Below, one piece after another: positions 9,550 to 19,258 of a stretch of DNA of 64,000 nt. Source of the DNA: Tritrichomonas musculus (taxonomy: Eukaryota > Parabasalia > Tritrichomonadida > Tritrichomonadidae); NCBI GenBank assembly GCA_039105265.1, contig JAPFFF010000011.1:3844001-3908000 (forward strand), in the 5' to 3' direction. Below the pieces are notes generated by a model, which saw nothing but the letters and a program-made list of their open reading frames with translations, had not been told where the DNA came from and did not search any database. How positions within the stretch are numbered: position 1 is the stretch's first letter; each line of letters opens with the position of its first letter. A program made the translations under genes and the position numbers.

Positions 9550-12500
9550 ATGACGAGAGAAGCAGAAAATTTGTTTGACCTAAAGCGATTCGAATTGTTG
9601 GACAAGATTGGTAAAGGTGCTTTTGGAGTTGTTTATAAAGCAAGAGAGAAAGGGAAAGAAACGATTTATGCAGCAAAAATCACACTTCAATCTTTGGACG
9701 AAGAAGAAAACCAAAAAGATGTTGTCTTAAATATCGTACGAGAAGTTAACATTCTTTGCAAATTAAATCATCCCTCAATTATAAAATTCATTGGCTTTAG
9801 TCCAACTGATTTTGAAGGTAATTGCAAACCAGTTCTAATTACAGAATATATACCTAACGGATCACTAAGTAACCTTATCAAACAAGAGAAACAAGGTCTT
9901 TCCAACCCCAAATACAACGCTACCAAAAAACTAATAATTATTTACGGAATTGCATCTGCGATGTCTTATTTACACGCACACAATATCATCCACCGAGACC
10001 TTAAGCCAGACAATATTCTCGTTGATGAAAATTTATATCCAAAAATCGCTGATTTCGGACTTTCAAAAATTAATCACCAAAACCAAGACAGCATGTCCAT
10101 AGCGTCAACCAGCGGCATCAAAGGCACATTAATATACATCTCTCCAGAAATTCTCGATGATTTAGAGTTCACAAAAGAAGGCGACATTTACGCGTTTGCA
10201 ATGGTCGTTTACGAAATTTTGACGACTGAGCGACCGTTTAAAGATCATACATTTAAAAAGTTCTTTTTAAGTGTGTCAAACGGCGAACGTCCTGAAATTG
10301 ACTCATCGGTTCCAGACGCGTACAGGAGCCTCATTGAAAGATGCTGGTCGCAAAAACCGTCAGATCGTCAGCCGTTTGATGAAATTTTGAGTGATCTCAA
10401 AGAAAATCCTGACTTCATCACAGAATTGGTTGATGATGGCGAGTACTTCGATTACGTAGACTTTATCGATGCTTACGAGACGACCTACGATTCAGAGAGA
10501 CGCATCCTGACATACGAAGAATTCATCAAGAGCAAAAAAGATGAAGCAGAAGAACTTTTCCAAAAATATTTAAAGTTCATCGATGGTGAAGGAGTCCCTG
10601 CTGATGTGAAAGAAGCCAGCCGTTACTGTAAACTCGCTGCTGATAAGGGACACGTAGATGCCATGTTTAATTATGGAAAAATGCTAATGAATGGACGAGG
10701 TGTTGCAGTTAATGAAGAAGAAGCCTGCCGATACTACAAGATGGCAGCAGATAAAGGAGAAATAAATGCCATGTTTAATTATGGTTTTATGCTAGAGGAA
10801 GGACGAGGTGTTGCAGTTAATGAAGAAGAAGCCTGCCGATACTACAAGATGGCAGCAGATAAAGGAGAAATAAATGCCATGTTTAATTATGGAAAAATGC
10901 TAATGAATGGACGAGGTGTTGCAGTTAATGAAGAAGAAGCCTGCCGATACTACAAGATGGCAGCAGATAAAGGAGAAATAAAAGCCATGTTTAATTATGG
11001 TTTTATGCTAGAGAATGGACGAGGTGTTGCAGTTAATGAAGAAGAAGCCTGCCGATACTACAAGATGGCAGCAGATAAAGGACAAATAGATGCCATGAAT
11101 AATTATGGTGTGATGCTAGAGAATGGACGAGGTGTTGCAGTTAATGAAGAAGAAGCCTGCCGATACTACAAGATGGCAGCAGATAAAGGAGAAATAAAAG
11201 CCATGCTTAATTATGGTTTTATGCTAGAGAATGGACGAGGTGTTGCAGTTAATGAAGAAGAAGCCTGCCGATACTACAAGATGGCAGCAGATAAAGGACA
11301 TATAAATGCCATGTTTAATTATGGAAAAATGCTAATGAATGGACGAGGTGTTGCAGTTAATGAAGAAGAAGCCTGCCGATACTACAAGATGGCAGCAGAT
11401 AAAGGAGACATAAATGCCATGTTTAATTATGGTTTTATGCTAGAGAATGGACGAGGTGTTGCAGTTAATGAAGAAGAAGCCTGCCGATACTACAAGATGG
11501 CAGCAGATAAAGGACATATAAATGCCATGCTTAATTATGGAAAAATGCTAATGAATGGACGAGGTGTTGCAGTTAATGAAGAAGAAGCCTGCCGATACTA
11601 CAAGATGGCAGCAGATAAAGGACATATAAAAGCCATGTTTAATTATGGTGTGATGCTAAAGAATGGACGAGGTGTTGCAGTTAATGAAGAAGAAGCCTGC
11701 CGATACTACAAGATGGCAGCAGATAAAGGACATATAAATGCCATGCTTAATTATGGTTTTATGCTAATGAATGGACGAGGTGTTGCAGTTAATGAAGAAG
11801 AAGCCTGCCGATACTACAAGATGGCAGCAGATAAAGGACATATAAAAGCCATGCTTAATTATGGTTTTATGCTAATGAATGGACGAGGTGTTGCAGTTAA
11901 TGAAGAAGAAGCCTGCCGATACTACAAGATGGCAGCAGATAAAGGAGAAATAAATGCCATGAATAATTATGGTTTTATGCTAATGAATGGACGAGGTGTT
12001 GCAGTTAATGAAGAAGAAGCCTGCCGATACTACAAGATGGCAGCAGATAAAGGACAAATAAATGCCATGCTTAATTATGGTTTTATGCTAATGAATGGAC
12101 GAGGTGTTGCAGTTAATGAAGAAGAAGCCTGCCGATACTACAAGATGGCAGCAGATAAAGGACAAATAGATGCCATGTTTAATTATGGAAAAATGCTAAT
12201 GAATGGACGAGGTGTTGCAGTTAATGAAGAAGAAGCCTGCCGATACTACAAGATGGCAGCAGATAAAGGACAAATAAAAGCCATGCTTAATTATGGTTTT
12301 ATGCTAATGAATGGACGAGGTGTTGCAGTTAATGAAGAAGAAGCCTGCCGATACTACAAGATGGCAGCAGATAAAGGAGAAATAAAAGCCATGCTTAATT
12401 ATGGTTTTATGCTAATGAATGGACGAGGTGTTGCAGTTAATGAAGAAGAAGCCTGCCGATACTACAAGATGGCAGCAGATAAAGGACAAATAAAAGCCAT

Positions 12501-12870
12501 GCTTAATTATGGTTTTATGCTAATGAATGGACGAGGTGTTGCAGTTAATGAAGAAGAAGCCTGCCGATACTACAAGATGGCAGCAGATAAAGGAGAAATA
12601 AATGCCATGAATAATTATGGTTTTATGCTAAAGAATGGACGAGGTGTTGCAGTTAATGAAGAAGAAGCCTGCCGATACTACAAGATGGCAGCAGATAAAG
12701 GACAAATAAAAGCCATGCTTAATTATGGTTTTATGCTAATGAATGGACGAGGTGTTGCAGTTAATGAAGAAGAAGCCTGCCGATACTACAAGATGGCAGC
12801 AGATAAAGGAGACACTGATGCCATGAACAGGTATACTCATTTGTTAGCAAAAAAGAGCCCCTCCAGTTAA
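9550..12870 (+). CDS. TKL-type protein kinase with 20 near-identical Sel1 repeats
   Basis: 1,106 residues from the ATG at 9550. The frame stays open further upstream to a GTG at 9469, but that stretch is a non-coding-like leader. The kinase domain covers about 14-285: GKGAFGVV loop (21-28), K43, HRDLKPDN with Asp150, DFG 168-170, SPE, and CWSQKPSDRQPFDEIL at the end, typical of TKL kinases. A short acidic linker leads to Sel1-like repeats of 36 residues, helical solenoids used for protein-protein contacts. The first half-repeat is divergent (FIDGEGVPADVKEASRYCKL). Then come 20 copies sharing NGRGVAVNEEEACRYYKMAA and differing only at a few fixed positions. It ends with a divergent cap (DTDAMNRYTHLLAKKSPSS). 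This domain order is common in Tritrichomonas-type genomes. It is probably a signalling kinase whose repeats choose partners. Confidence 0.92.
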   Translation: MTREAENLFDLKRFELLDKIGKGAFGVVYKAREKGKETIYAAKITLQSLDEEENQKDVVLNIVREVNILCKLNHPSIIKFIGFSPTDFEGNCKPVLITEYIPNGSLSNLIKQEKQGLSNPKYNATKKLIIIYGIASAMSYLHAHNIIHRDLKPDNILVDENLYPKIADFGLSKINHQNQDSMSIASTSGIKGTLIYISPEILDDLEFTKEGDIYAFAMVVYEILTTERPFKDHTFKKFFLSVSNGERPEIDSSVPDAYRSLIERCWSQKPSDRQPFDEILSDLKENPDFITELVDDGEYFDYVDFIDAYETTYDSERRILTYEEFIKSKKDEAEELFQKYLKFIDGEGVPADVKEASRYCKLAADKGHVDAMFNYGKMLMNGRGVAVNEEEACRYYKMAADKGEINAMFNYGFMLEEGRGVAVNEEEACRYYKMAADKGEINAMFNYGKMLMNGRGVAVNEEEACRYYKMAADKGEIKAMFNYGFMLENGRGVAVNEEEACRYYKMAADKGQIDAMNNYGVMLENGRGVAVNEEEACRYYKMAADKGEIKAMLNYGFMLENGRGVAVNEEEACRYYKMAADKGHINAMFNYGKMLMNGRGVAVNEEEACRYYKMAADKGDINAMFNYGFMLENGRGVAVNEEEACRYYKMAADKGHINAMLNYGKMLMNGRGVAVNEEEACRYYKMAADKGHIKAMFNYGVMLKNGRGVAVNEEEACRYYKMAADKGHINAMLNYGFMLMNGRGVAVNEEEACRYYKMAADKGHIKAMLNYGFMLMNGRGVAVNEEEACRYYKMAADKGEINAMNNYGFMLMNGRGVAVNEEEACRYYKMAADKGQINAMLNYGFMLMNGRGVAVNEEEACRYYKMAADKGQIDAMFNYGKMLMNGRGVAVNEEEACRYYKMAADKGQIKAMLNYGFMLMNGRGVAVNEEEACRYYKMAADKGEIKAMLNYGFMLMNGRGVAVNEEEACRYYKMAADKGQIKAMLNYGFMLMNGRGVAVNEEEACRYYKMAADKGEINAMNNYGFMLKNGRGVAVNEEEACRYYKMAADKGQIKAMLNYGFMLMNGRGVAVNEEEACRYYKMAADKGDTDAMNRYTHLLAKKSPSS
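10652..12811 (+). repeat. 108-bp coding tandem repeat, 20 copies
   Basis: Twenty 108-bp units, each one Sel1 repeat. About 65 bases per unit (from ggacgaggtgttgcagttaa through the codons for MAADKG) look identical in every copy, including silent sites. Differences sit in a handful of codons at the start of each unit. This indicates recent amplification or repeated gene conversion. Confidence 0.93.
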
Positions 12871-12954
12871 AAAGAAGAATTTGAGATGTCCTTATTCATG
12901 TTAAATTAGTTTACAAATCATTAAGTTGAGTATCTTTCAATAACTAAATTTCTT

Positions 12955-13101
12955 CTATTGCATTGAATGAGCTCTTATTCTTTTAATAAGTTCCAGATAA
13001 TTTTGTCCAACCCTGGAAATTCGTTGCATCTCTTTAGCAGCATCATTGAGCTTTTTGTGGCTGTTTTCAAGCACATCAATGATGCCTTTACAGTGACACA
13101 T
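12955..13101 (-). other. Short open frame, possible gene remnant
   Basis: 48 codons from ATG (MCHCKGIIDVLENS, then KKLNDAAKEMQRIS, ending RIRAHSMQ). The composition is protein-like and helical, unlike the surrounding AT-rich spacer. The open stretch extends about 17 codons further upstream without a start. I do not recognise it; it could be the end of a decayed gene. Confidence 0.25.
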
Positions 13102-14096
13102 TATATGGATGCTCCAAACGCAATCGCCTTTTTTTAAATGCTTTTTTGTTTGTTTGTTTATACCATGAATTTAAAAGTTGAATGTACTGAAAATTTAATT
13201 AATTTGATATCTCAATTCTAATATCGGCTCTTGTTGTTCAAATTAAAGTGTCATACTGTATTTATAAAACAAAACTGGGAAAACATCGTACTGTATTTAT
13301 AAGGTCGTAATTGCTTATAAATTTATTGTGACATGGCAATCATGCTTCCCAAAAACAAGCAAGTTGGTAGATATCTCAATTCTTACATCGGCTCTGATGC
13401 GCTATTCCAAATCTATGCAATTTTTAGCAATCAAAATTGATATTGTGATCGACTGATGACTTCCATTTACCGATTTTTACATGAAAAAATGATAAATTAT
13501 ACGTTTTATAAACCAATTATTGCTACTATCAGCTTTCTCGTATTAATTTTTTTGTTTTATATTGTTTTGGAGAAAATGAAAAGTGGAAGTGGTCATATAA
13601 CTTTATACAATTTAGACAGAAAGTGGAGGCAGTGAAATCTATCATTTCAATTTTTGAATGAGTTGTTCAAAATTAAGAGAAAGAATTAAGTATTACTCGT
13701 TGGAATAAAGCATGCGTGTTCTTAGAAAACACCTTCAAATTCAAATTAGACTAAGAAAACAGATTAAATCTGTCTGATTTTTACTGATTTATTCATTGAT
13801 GAATAAAGATATTTCAATTTTATTCAATGTTTCTTTGAATAAAATTGATTGAAATTGTCAATTTTATTCCATTCGTTATATTAAACGACATATTTTAGGT
13901 TTTAAATCAAATCTTTTAGAAAAAGTTACTGAAATAATTGATTGTAAAAAATTTTCTTCTTTAAACCTCTTACAATATATTTTATATATGTATATAATTT
14001 AATATTTTATATAGAAAGAATATAATATCCAAAGTATTATAATTTTAAAGAGTTATATTAAAGATACTAAATCTTATATTATTGACATAAATCTTT

Positions 14097-14334
14097 CAAA
14101 TATTTTGAATTATTATATTGAATACGATGTTTTATAGTTTATAAAATAATTCAATTTTTGATTATAGACTTATCAAAAAGTTTGTTTAAAACAAATTGGA
14201 AGAGTTGATTAAAAAAAAAAAAAAAAGAACAAAGCTAATATCAGAAAAAAATTAATTTAATAATACAATAAACGCATTAAAATATATAATATATAAAACA
14301 TCGTATTCAATATAATAATAATTCAAAATATTTG
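14097..14334. repeat. Inverted repeat (39/42-bp arms) next to the IBD gene 3' end
   Basis: The left arm 14097-14135 and right arm 14293-14334 (core ataaaacatcgtattcaata) are complementary apart from a 3-base insertion. The right arm ends 6 bases from the last base of the IBD stop codon. No TA or other target duplication is evident. Confidence 0.75.
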
Positions 14335-14339
14335 TGCAA

Positions 14340-15206
14340 TCAATGAGGTAATCTGCAAATAGCATCTAAATATTTATATCGAAATTTTGCTGGGCAAGGA
14401 ATATTAGATTCGATGTTGCTTTGAATAGAATTGATTGAAATTGTCATTTCATCACTTGTTTGTTGATAAAAGCCAGAAGAGGGTTCAGGTGGTGTAGATG
14501 GTGATGGAATATTGATCAGAGGAGTTGGTAATGCTTCTTTTTGATATTTGTTAATAATTGGAAGAGGATATAAGAAAAGGTTTGATGGAGATGAAGGATT
14601 GCTAACTTTTTGATTTGAATTTGCGCTGAAATCAGTTTTGCTTTGATTTGATTTGTTATTTATTAAGGTTGATAAGCTTATTTGAGGAAGTGGTAAAGAA
14701 TGAATTCTTGAAAGGCTTTCGTTTTCTCGAAAAGTCCACTTTTTAAGTTCAGATAAATCTTGTTGAAAGTAAGGTACCTTTCTTAAAACTTCTTCATGTA
14801 ATTTGCTACCAATAGGAGATGATGATAAAGACTGGTATCCAAGTTGTTGAAGAGAACCATTAATTGATGATTTGCATTTCCCAAGTAAAAGACGAAGCTG
14901 TTGAATATTAATTGCTACTGCAGAAGATAAAAAATTAGCTTGGCAGCTATGATTGTTATCAGGATTAAGGAAAATAATGCCACATACCATAGCTCTTTTC
15001 CAATCATTGAAATCATTTCTTTCGATATAGGATCGAATGATTTTAAGTGTATTAATGAAGCTTTCACGTCTTTCTCCTTTCTTTGATTTATTTACTTCAA
15101 CAGAAAAATTCCCTCGCATAACAAGGTAATCTTTGATATCAGCTGGTGATAATAATTCAAGATGAAGAGGGGGTTGAGTGCTTAATGAGGTTTGTTGGTC
15201 TTTCAT
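14340..15206 (-). CDS. Initiator-binding-domain (IBD) protein, IBP39-like
   Basis: 288 residues. The N-terminal half (about 20-165) matches the trichomonad transcription-initiator DNA-binding domain, the fold of T. vaginalis IBP39, which binds the Inr element around the start site. The diagnostic stretch is LRLLLGKCKSSINGSLQQLG, almost the same as in the second IBD protein of this window (SFLSRCKSSINGSFQQLGYV). The C-terminal part is Ser/Pro/Asn-rich and low complexity, not like the C-domain of IBP39. It probably acts in the nucleus in start-site recognition or as a specialised regulator. The ATG at 15206 lies inside TCATG; a 60-codon frame just upstream has no support as part of this gene. 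Confidence 0.8.
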   Translation of the reverse strand: MKDQQTSLSTQPPLHLELLSPADIKDYLVMRGNFSVEVNKSKKGERRESFINTLKIIRSYIERNDFNDWKRAMVCGIIFLNPDNNHSCQANFLSSAVAINIQQLRLLLGKCKSSINGSLQQLGYQSLSSSPIGSKLHEEVLRKVPYFQQDLSELKKWTFRENESLSRIHSLPLPQISLSTLINNKSNQSKTDFSANSNQKVSNPSSPSNLFLYPLPIINKYQKEALPTPLINIPSPSTPPEPSSGFYQQTSDEMTISINSIQSNIESNIPCPAKFRYKYLDAICRLPH

Positions 15207-15905
15207 GATCTATATGCTTTCTCTATTAGATATATAGGTAAACGTAATCTTTTTTTCTTTTTTAGTTGATTAAGAAGTCTTTTTTTCCGAATTAATAGAA
15301 TGTAGGGAAAAAAATGAGATAAAAATCTAAATCTTTTTTCAATAAGAGCTTTTTCTATTGCAAACCGTTTTTTTTGAACAGCCATGGTCGTTAATTTGAT
15401 ATAAAATTTGTAAAATTTTCAATAGCTTTTTCAAAAAGAGAAGCTTTTTCAATTTATAGTTTAATATTTCAATAAAAAATTGCTAATAAACCCAGTTTTT
15501 CAAAGTGATGGCGGTTTACTTTTTTATTATTTTCAATATATTTTGTCAGGATATTTATTGAATAATTCAGGAATTAAAAATAGCAAAAAAAACCTTTTTT
15601 TGAGTTTTTTAAGAGAAAATTTTGCAATAAAAAAAACTTAAAATTAAAAAGGCAATAAAAATTCTATGAATAAAATTTTCAAAATTAAAAGAAGAATAAA
15701 TATAGTCTTAATAAAAGAAGAAATTGAACTTTAATTTTCATTGGCCAATAATTGAAAAAAATAAAGCAATTACGACTCGTGAAAAAATTGGCCTTTAATT
15801 ATCGTGCTGGTCGAAGAAATTTTTTTAAAAATCGGATACAAAAATGGTGAAATTTTAACCTTATCAAATGATGATTCAACGGTTTTGGCCAGCCTTTTTG
15901 CGGAA
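15207..15905. other. Divergent promoter region between IBD and RPS2 genes
   Basis: AT-rich, with poly(A)/poly(T) patches. The frame of the RPS2 gene is open back to a GTG at 15804, but that part does not look like uS5 sequence. No other gene is supported. Confidence 0.55.
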
Positions 15906-16742
15906 ATGACTGAAGCAGCTCAACCCCAACAACAACCCCAGCGTGGCGGACTTCGTGGCCGTCGCGATGGACAAAGAGGCGGACCACGTGGCGCCCCAAG
16001 AGGTGGACGTGGCGCTCCTCAAGGAGGAAAAGGAAAGAATGAATGGCAACCACGTACAAAACTTGGCCGTCTCGTTAAGACAAACAGAATCACAACAATC
16101 GAAGAGATCTATCTTCATGCAATGCCAATCAAAGAACCAGAGATTATCGATCAACTCCTTGGTGAAGATCTCAAGGACGAAGTCATGAAAATCATGCCAG
16201 TTCAGAAGCAAACACGTGCAGGTCAGCGTACCCGTTTTAAGGCTTGTATCGCAGTCGGTGATGGAAATGGCCATATCGGACTTGGTATCAAAACAGCCGC
16301 TGAAGTTGCAAACGCTATCAAAGGTGCAATGATTTACGCTAAACTCTCAATTTTACCAGTTAGACTCGGTTACTGGGGTAACAAAATCGGAAAGCCACAT
16401 ACAGTTCCAAACACTGTCACTGGAAAGTGTGGATCTGTCCGTATGAGGCTTATCCCTGCTCCACGTGGATCCGGAATTGTCGCAGGTTCCGTTGCAAAGA
16501 AACTTCTCGCCATGGCAGGTTTCGAAGATGTTTTCACTTCATCAATTGGTCACACCAAGACCACATTCAACTTCCTTGTTGCTACTTACAAAGCCATTGA
16601 GCACACCTATCAATTCCTTACCCCAGATCAATGGGAGAAGAAAGAACCAGAAGTTCATCCATTTGTTGCTCACAGTGATCAACTCGCCCAATCAAACGAA
16701 TTCAAGGTTGAGAAGGTCAATGTCAACTTGCAGAACCAATAA
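15906..16742 (+). CDS. RPS2: 40S ribosomal protein S2 (uS5)
   Basis: 278 residues from ATG 15906 ([10 protein letters not shown]). The N-terminus is RGG-rich, as in other eukaryotic RPS2 proteins and a usual target of arginine methylation. The S5 N-domain follows ([60 protein letters not shown]), then the S5 C-domain ([20 protein letters not shown], with [20 protein letters not shown]). Length and domain order are normal. uS5 sits at the mRNA entry channel of the small subunit and helps decoding fidelity. Codon use is richer in C and G than in neighbouring genes, as expected for a highly expressed gene. The longer frame from GTG 15804 is rejected because its extra residues have no RPS2 similarity. 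Confidence 0.96.
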   Translation: MTEAAQPQQQPQRGGLRGRRDGQRGGPRGAPRGGRGAPQGGKGKNEWQPRTKLGRLVKTNRITTIEEIYLHAMPIKEPEIIDQLLGEDLKDEVMKIMPVQKQTRAGQRTRFKACIAVGDGNGHIGLGIKTAAEVANAIKGAMIYAKLSILPVRLGYWGNKIGKPHTVPNTVTGKCGSVRMRLIPAPRGSGIVAGSVAKKLLAMAGFEDVFTSSIGHTKTTFNFLVATYKAIEHTYQFLTPDQWEKKEPEVHPFVAHSDQLAQSNEFKVEKVNVNLQNQ

Positions 16743-17037
16743 ATTTTCTTTTTTTGGTTTCATTTAAATTTCCATATTTTTTTTTTTTTTTATCATTTTT
16801 TAATGTGTTTTCAAGTTTCATTTCATTCTTTGAGAAGTTCAAGTGTTACGGTTCAGTTTTCGATAATCATTGAGTTCTGTGCATTGTATTCATTATAGTG
16901 TTTACATATATAGCTTTAAAAAAGTTGCTATTATGGGATGATAATTTTTCAATATGGGAAAAATAAAAAAATTATATATATTGTTATCTGTATTTTAGGT
17001 TTATTAATTTAACATATCAAATAAAAATATATATATT

Positions 17038-18201
17038 TTACACAGTATAATAGACAATTATCGAAGAAGCAAATAAAGCAATGGATCCAAAAAGGAGATA
17101 TGACCTTTTCCACATAGCAGATCGAACTATTAGAACAATTGATGACACAATCACTATTGACGCATCCCTTTTATATTTATTGCTCGATCCATACGAATAA
17201 ATTAGAATAATAAAAAGAGTTGCAGAAAAAATTTTTTGGTAATTAAAATTATCTTGTGAAAATTCGGGTGGATATTTAGGAATAACTTCTTCCGGAGATT
17301 TTGTAATTCTTGGAACAAAGTTGCCAAAATTAAATCCATTTATATCCTTTGTCATGAGCAAGTTTCGATCTTTAAAAGCAACAATTGATATTTTGCTTTT
17401 TGGATTATAATACTGATATCTCATACGAACATCATTTTCGTTACAATTCGAAATTAAAATATTAATTCGTTCTTGGTTCGATAATTGAACTCCTCCATTA
17501 TATCCACCTGTGCTTATGTAAAAAAAGCTGTGAAAAAGCAACGACATAATTATTTTCATCAAAATAGAAAGTAATTGGGATCCGTCAATGGAAAATGATT
17601 TTGTCATTTTCATCATTGTCCTCGAGACATTCCCTTTATTCATATGGTAAAACCATCCATGACCAATATATGTATATATAAATTTATTCTTTTTCTTAGT
17701 AGGAAAATCTTTATAAATGTTGTTTTTGGAAAGTAATATAGAATCCATTCTTGGTCTCTTATTAAAAATATCCTCCGCAATTGTAAAATTTCCAATTTTA
17801 ATATCTTGATAAATGGTTTTGGATATATATGGAGAATATTTCGTTTCTTGTGTCACAGGATGCCATTCATTAGAAAAAGAGAAAAATTTTCTTGGTCGCG
17901 AGCAAATAGAAACTTTTCTATTTAATATCACAGCTTTCTTATGTGAATTAAATATGTAATCGATATCAAAAATATCATCAGTTAAATTTGGGCTATTAGC
18001 TGTGATATCAATTCTGGGTAAAAATACAAAACGATTTGAAATGGCAGCTGGATTAATTGTAGGATTGATAGTAATTATATCATTTAATATTAATTTTTTT
18101 GTCAAAGAGTATTGAGAAAATTTATATTCATTGAGTAAATAAAAAGAGCTAGTAACTATTAAGCATATTGATAATCCTGTTTTAACGATGGGAAAGTTCA
18201 T
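17038..18201 (-). CDS. TMEM43/LUMA-like membrane protein
   Basis: 387 residues. One hydrophobic segment lies at the N-terminus (about 6-24), another near 212-232, and three close to the C-terminus (about 327-386). The lumenal-looking middle has features of the TMEM43 family: AVILNRKVSICSRPRKFFSF, then SNEWHPV, IKIGNFTIAEDIF, and NDVRMRYQYYNPKSKISIVA. TMEM43 proteins sit in the ER and inner nuclear membrane. The gene is convergent with RPS2 (295 bases apart). An alternative is an unrelated trichomonad membrane protein, but segment layout and motif order both favour TMEM43. Confidence 0.6.
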   Translation of the reverse strand: MNFPIVKTGLSICLIVTSSFYLLNEYKFSQYSLTKKLILNDIITINPTINPAAISNRFVFLPRIDITANSPNLTDDIFDIDYIFNSHKKAVILNRKVSICSRPRKFFSFSNEWHPVTQETKYSPYISKTIYQDIKIGNFTIAEDIFNKRPRMDSILLSKNNIYKDFPTKKKNKFIYTYIGHGWFYHMNKGNVSRTMMKMTKSFSIDGSQLLSILMKIIMSLLFHSFFYISTGGYNGGVQLSNQERINILISNCNENDVRMRYQYYNPKSKISIVAFKDRNLLMTKDINGFNFGNFVPRITKSPEEVIPKYPPEFSQDNFNYQKIFSATLFIILIYSYGSSNKYKRDASIVIVSSIVLIVRSAMWKRSYLLFGSIALFASSIIVYYTV

Positions 18202-18448
18202 CGTTAAATTTTAATATGTGATATGTTATATGAAAAAAAAACATATAGAAATGTTATATGAAAAAAATAATGGTAAATAAGGCATATGAAATCGTGTTAG
18301 AAATTTGCCGACATAAAGAATTTTTTATATGGTTGAATGTTTACACAAAGCAATTTTTTGTATATGTTGTCTTTATTAATAATAATAATAATTGTGCATA
18401 CTGAAAAAAATAATTTTATAATCAATAATGATTATAATCAAAAAAAAA

Positions 18449-19249
18449 TTATGCTTTATTCTCTGCCGTTTCTGCTGGCTTCTCTGTCGTTTCTGTTGGT
18501 TTGTTTTCTCCTGAAGATTGTGACACTTCTATTGATGGGTATTTTTCATTTTTAGCAGCAGCAGTGCATTGAGGGATATTTTCAGTAAATTGTCCACGAG
18601 AAATTTTCATCAACTCATCGATATATATTACGGCAGCAGTATATGCATCACTGCAAATTTGGCCTTTTTTCTCCACGAATTCATCAACACTTTGGATGAA
18701 TTCTGCATGTAGTTTGTTATACTCTGCTTTTCTTTCTTCAACCTCTTGTTCATGTTTAGGAATATTTGCATTTTTTGAATTGCGCGAGCGCTTCAAGCTT
18801 TCTTCTGCATTATTGAGAAGAATATGAGCCTTCTTGCAATCATTATTAATTTTCTTTAGATTCTTTAATTCGTCAAGAGCTTTATTTAGAGGAGACAAGA
18901 CATAAGTTGGATAATAAAACTCAAACACTTTTTGTGTATATTGGTTAATAGTAGTTCCAGTTTCATGAGCTTTTGAAGCAAAATCAGCATAATCTGGACT
19001 AGTTGTTGAAATTGATTCTTTGAAATTACTTCCAATATTAGAAAAAATGTTTCCTGCTCTTTTTATATTTCCATTCATTTCATCAAGATTTTTATGGAGT
19101 TTTGTTATATAATTATCCATATCGCTTAATTTGTTTTCTCTTTCTAAATACTCAGCATCTGTTTCAATTTTTTTGTCATTTATGAATTCATCTGCTTTTG
19201 CAACGCCAACTGCAAAGGTTTCTTTGGTTTTCTTCCAAAAATCTTTCAT
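18449..19249 (-). CDS. BAR-domain-like coiled-coil protein
   Basis: 266 residues from the ATG at 19249. The frame continues 7 codons upstream only to a GTG. The protein is almost entirely helical, about 1-230. It resembles BAR proteins, which dimerise into curved modules that bind membranes: an N-terminal amphipathic-looking start (MKDFWKKTKETFAVGVAKAD), then heptad-rich helices including NDCKKAHILLNNAEESLKRS and ERKAEYNKLHAEFIQSVDEF. The tail is Thr/Glu/Pro-rich (KPTETTEKPAETAENKA). A role in membrane remodelling or endocytosis is an inference from the fold type. A perfect Inr-like site lies just upstream. Confidence 0.55.
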   Translation of the reverse strand: MKDFWKKTKETFAVGVAKADEFINDKKIETDAEYLERENKLSDMDNYITKLHKNLDEMNGNIKRAGNIFSNIGSNFKESISTTSPDYADFASKAHETGTTINQYTQKVFEFYYPTYVLSPLNKALDELKNLKKINNDCKKAHILLNNAEESLKRSRNSKNANIPKHEQEVEERKAEYNKLHAEFIQSVDEFVEKKGQICSDAYTAAVIYIDELMKISRGQFTENIPQCTAAAKNEKYPSIEVSQSSGENKPTETTEKPAETAENKA

Positions 19250-19253
19250 CTGA

Positions 19254-19258
19254 AATGA
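19254..19258 (-). promoter_or_regulatory. Inr-like site of the BAR-like gene
   Basis: TCATT on the minus strand with predicted +1 A at 19256, seven bases upstream of the ATG at 19249. This is a close match to the trichomonad Initiator. Confidence 0.5.

Larger units (their letters stand above)
12871..14339. other. AT-rich spacer between the Sel1 kinase and the IBD gene
   Basis: It holds a 48-codon minus-strand frame (12955-13101), a pair of about 25-base direct repeats (13205-13230 and 13369-13394, core gatatctcaattct), and a 35-base stretch at 13828-13863 that resembles coding DNA near 14418-14450 of the IBD gene. A large hairpin lies at 14097-14334. No intact gene is seen. Confidence 0.5.

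Noticed and set aside
15203-15385. 60-codon minus-strand frame upstream of IBD gene 1
   Set aside because: Lys/Arg/Leu-rich translation of AT-rich DNA, overlapping the IBD start by four bases. No similarity and no promoter sign.
15804-15905. N-terminal extension of the RPS2 frame
   Set aside because: It starts at GTG, its residues do not resemble uS5, and the ATG at 15906 gives a normal-length RPS2.
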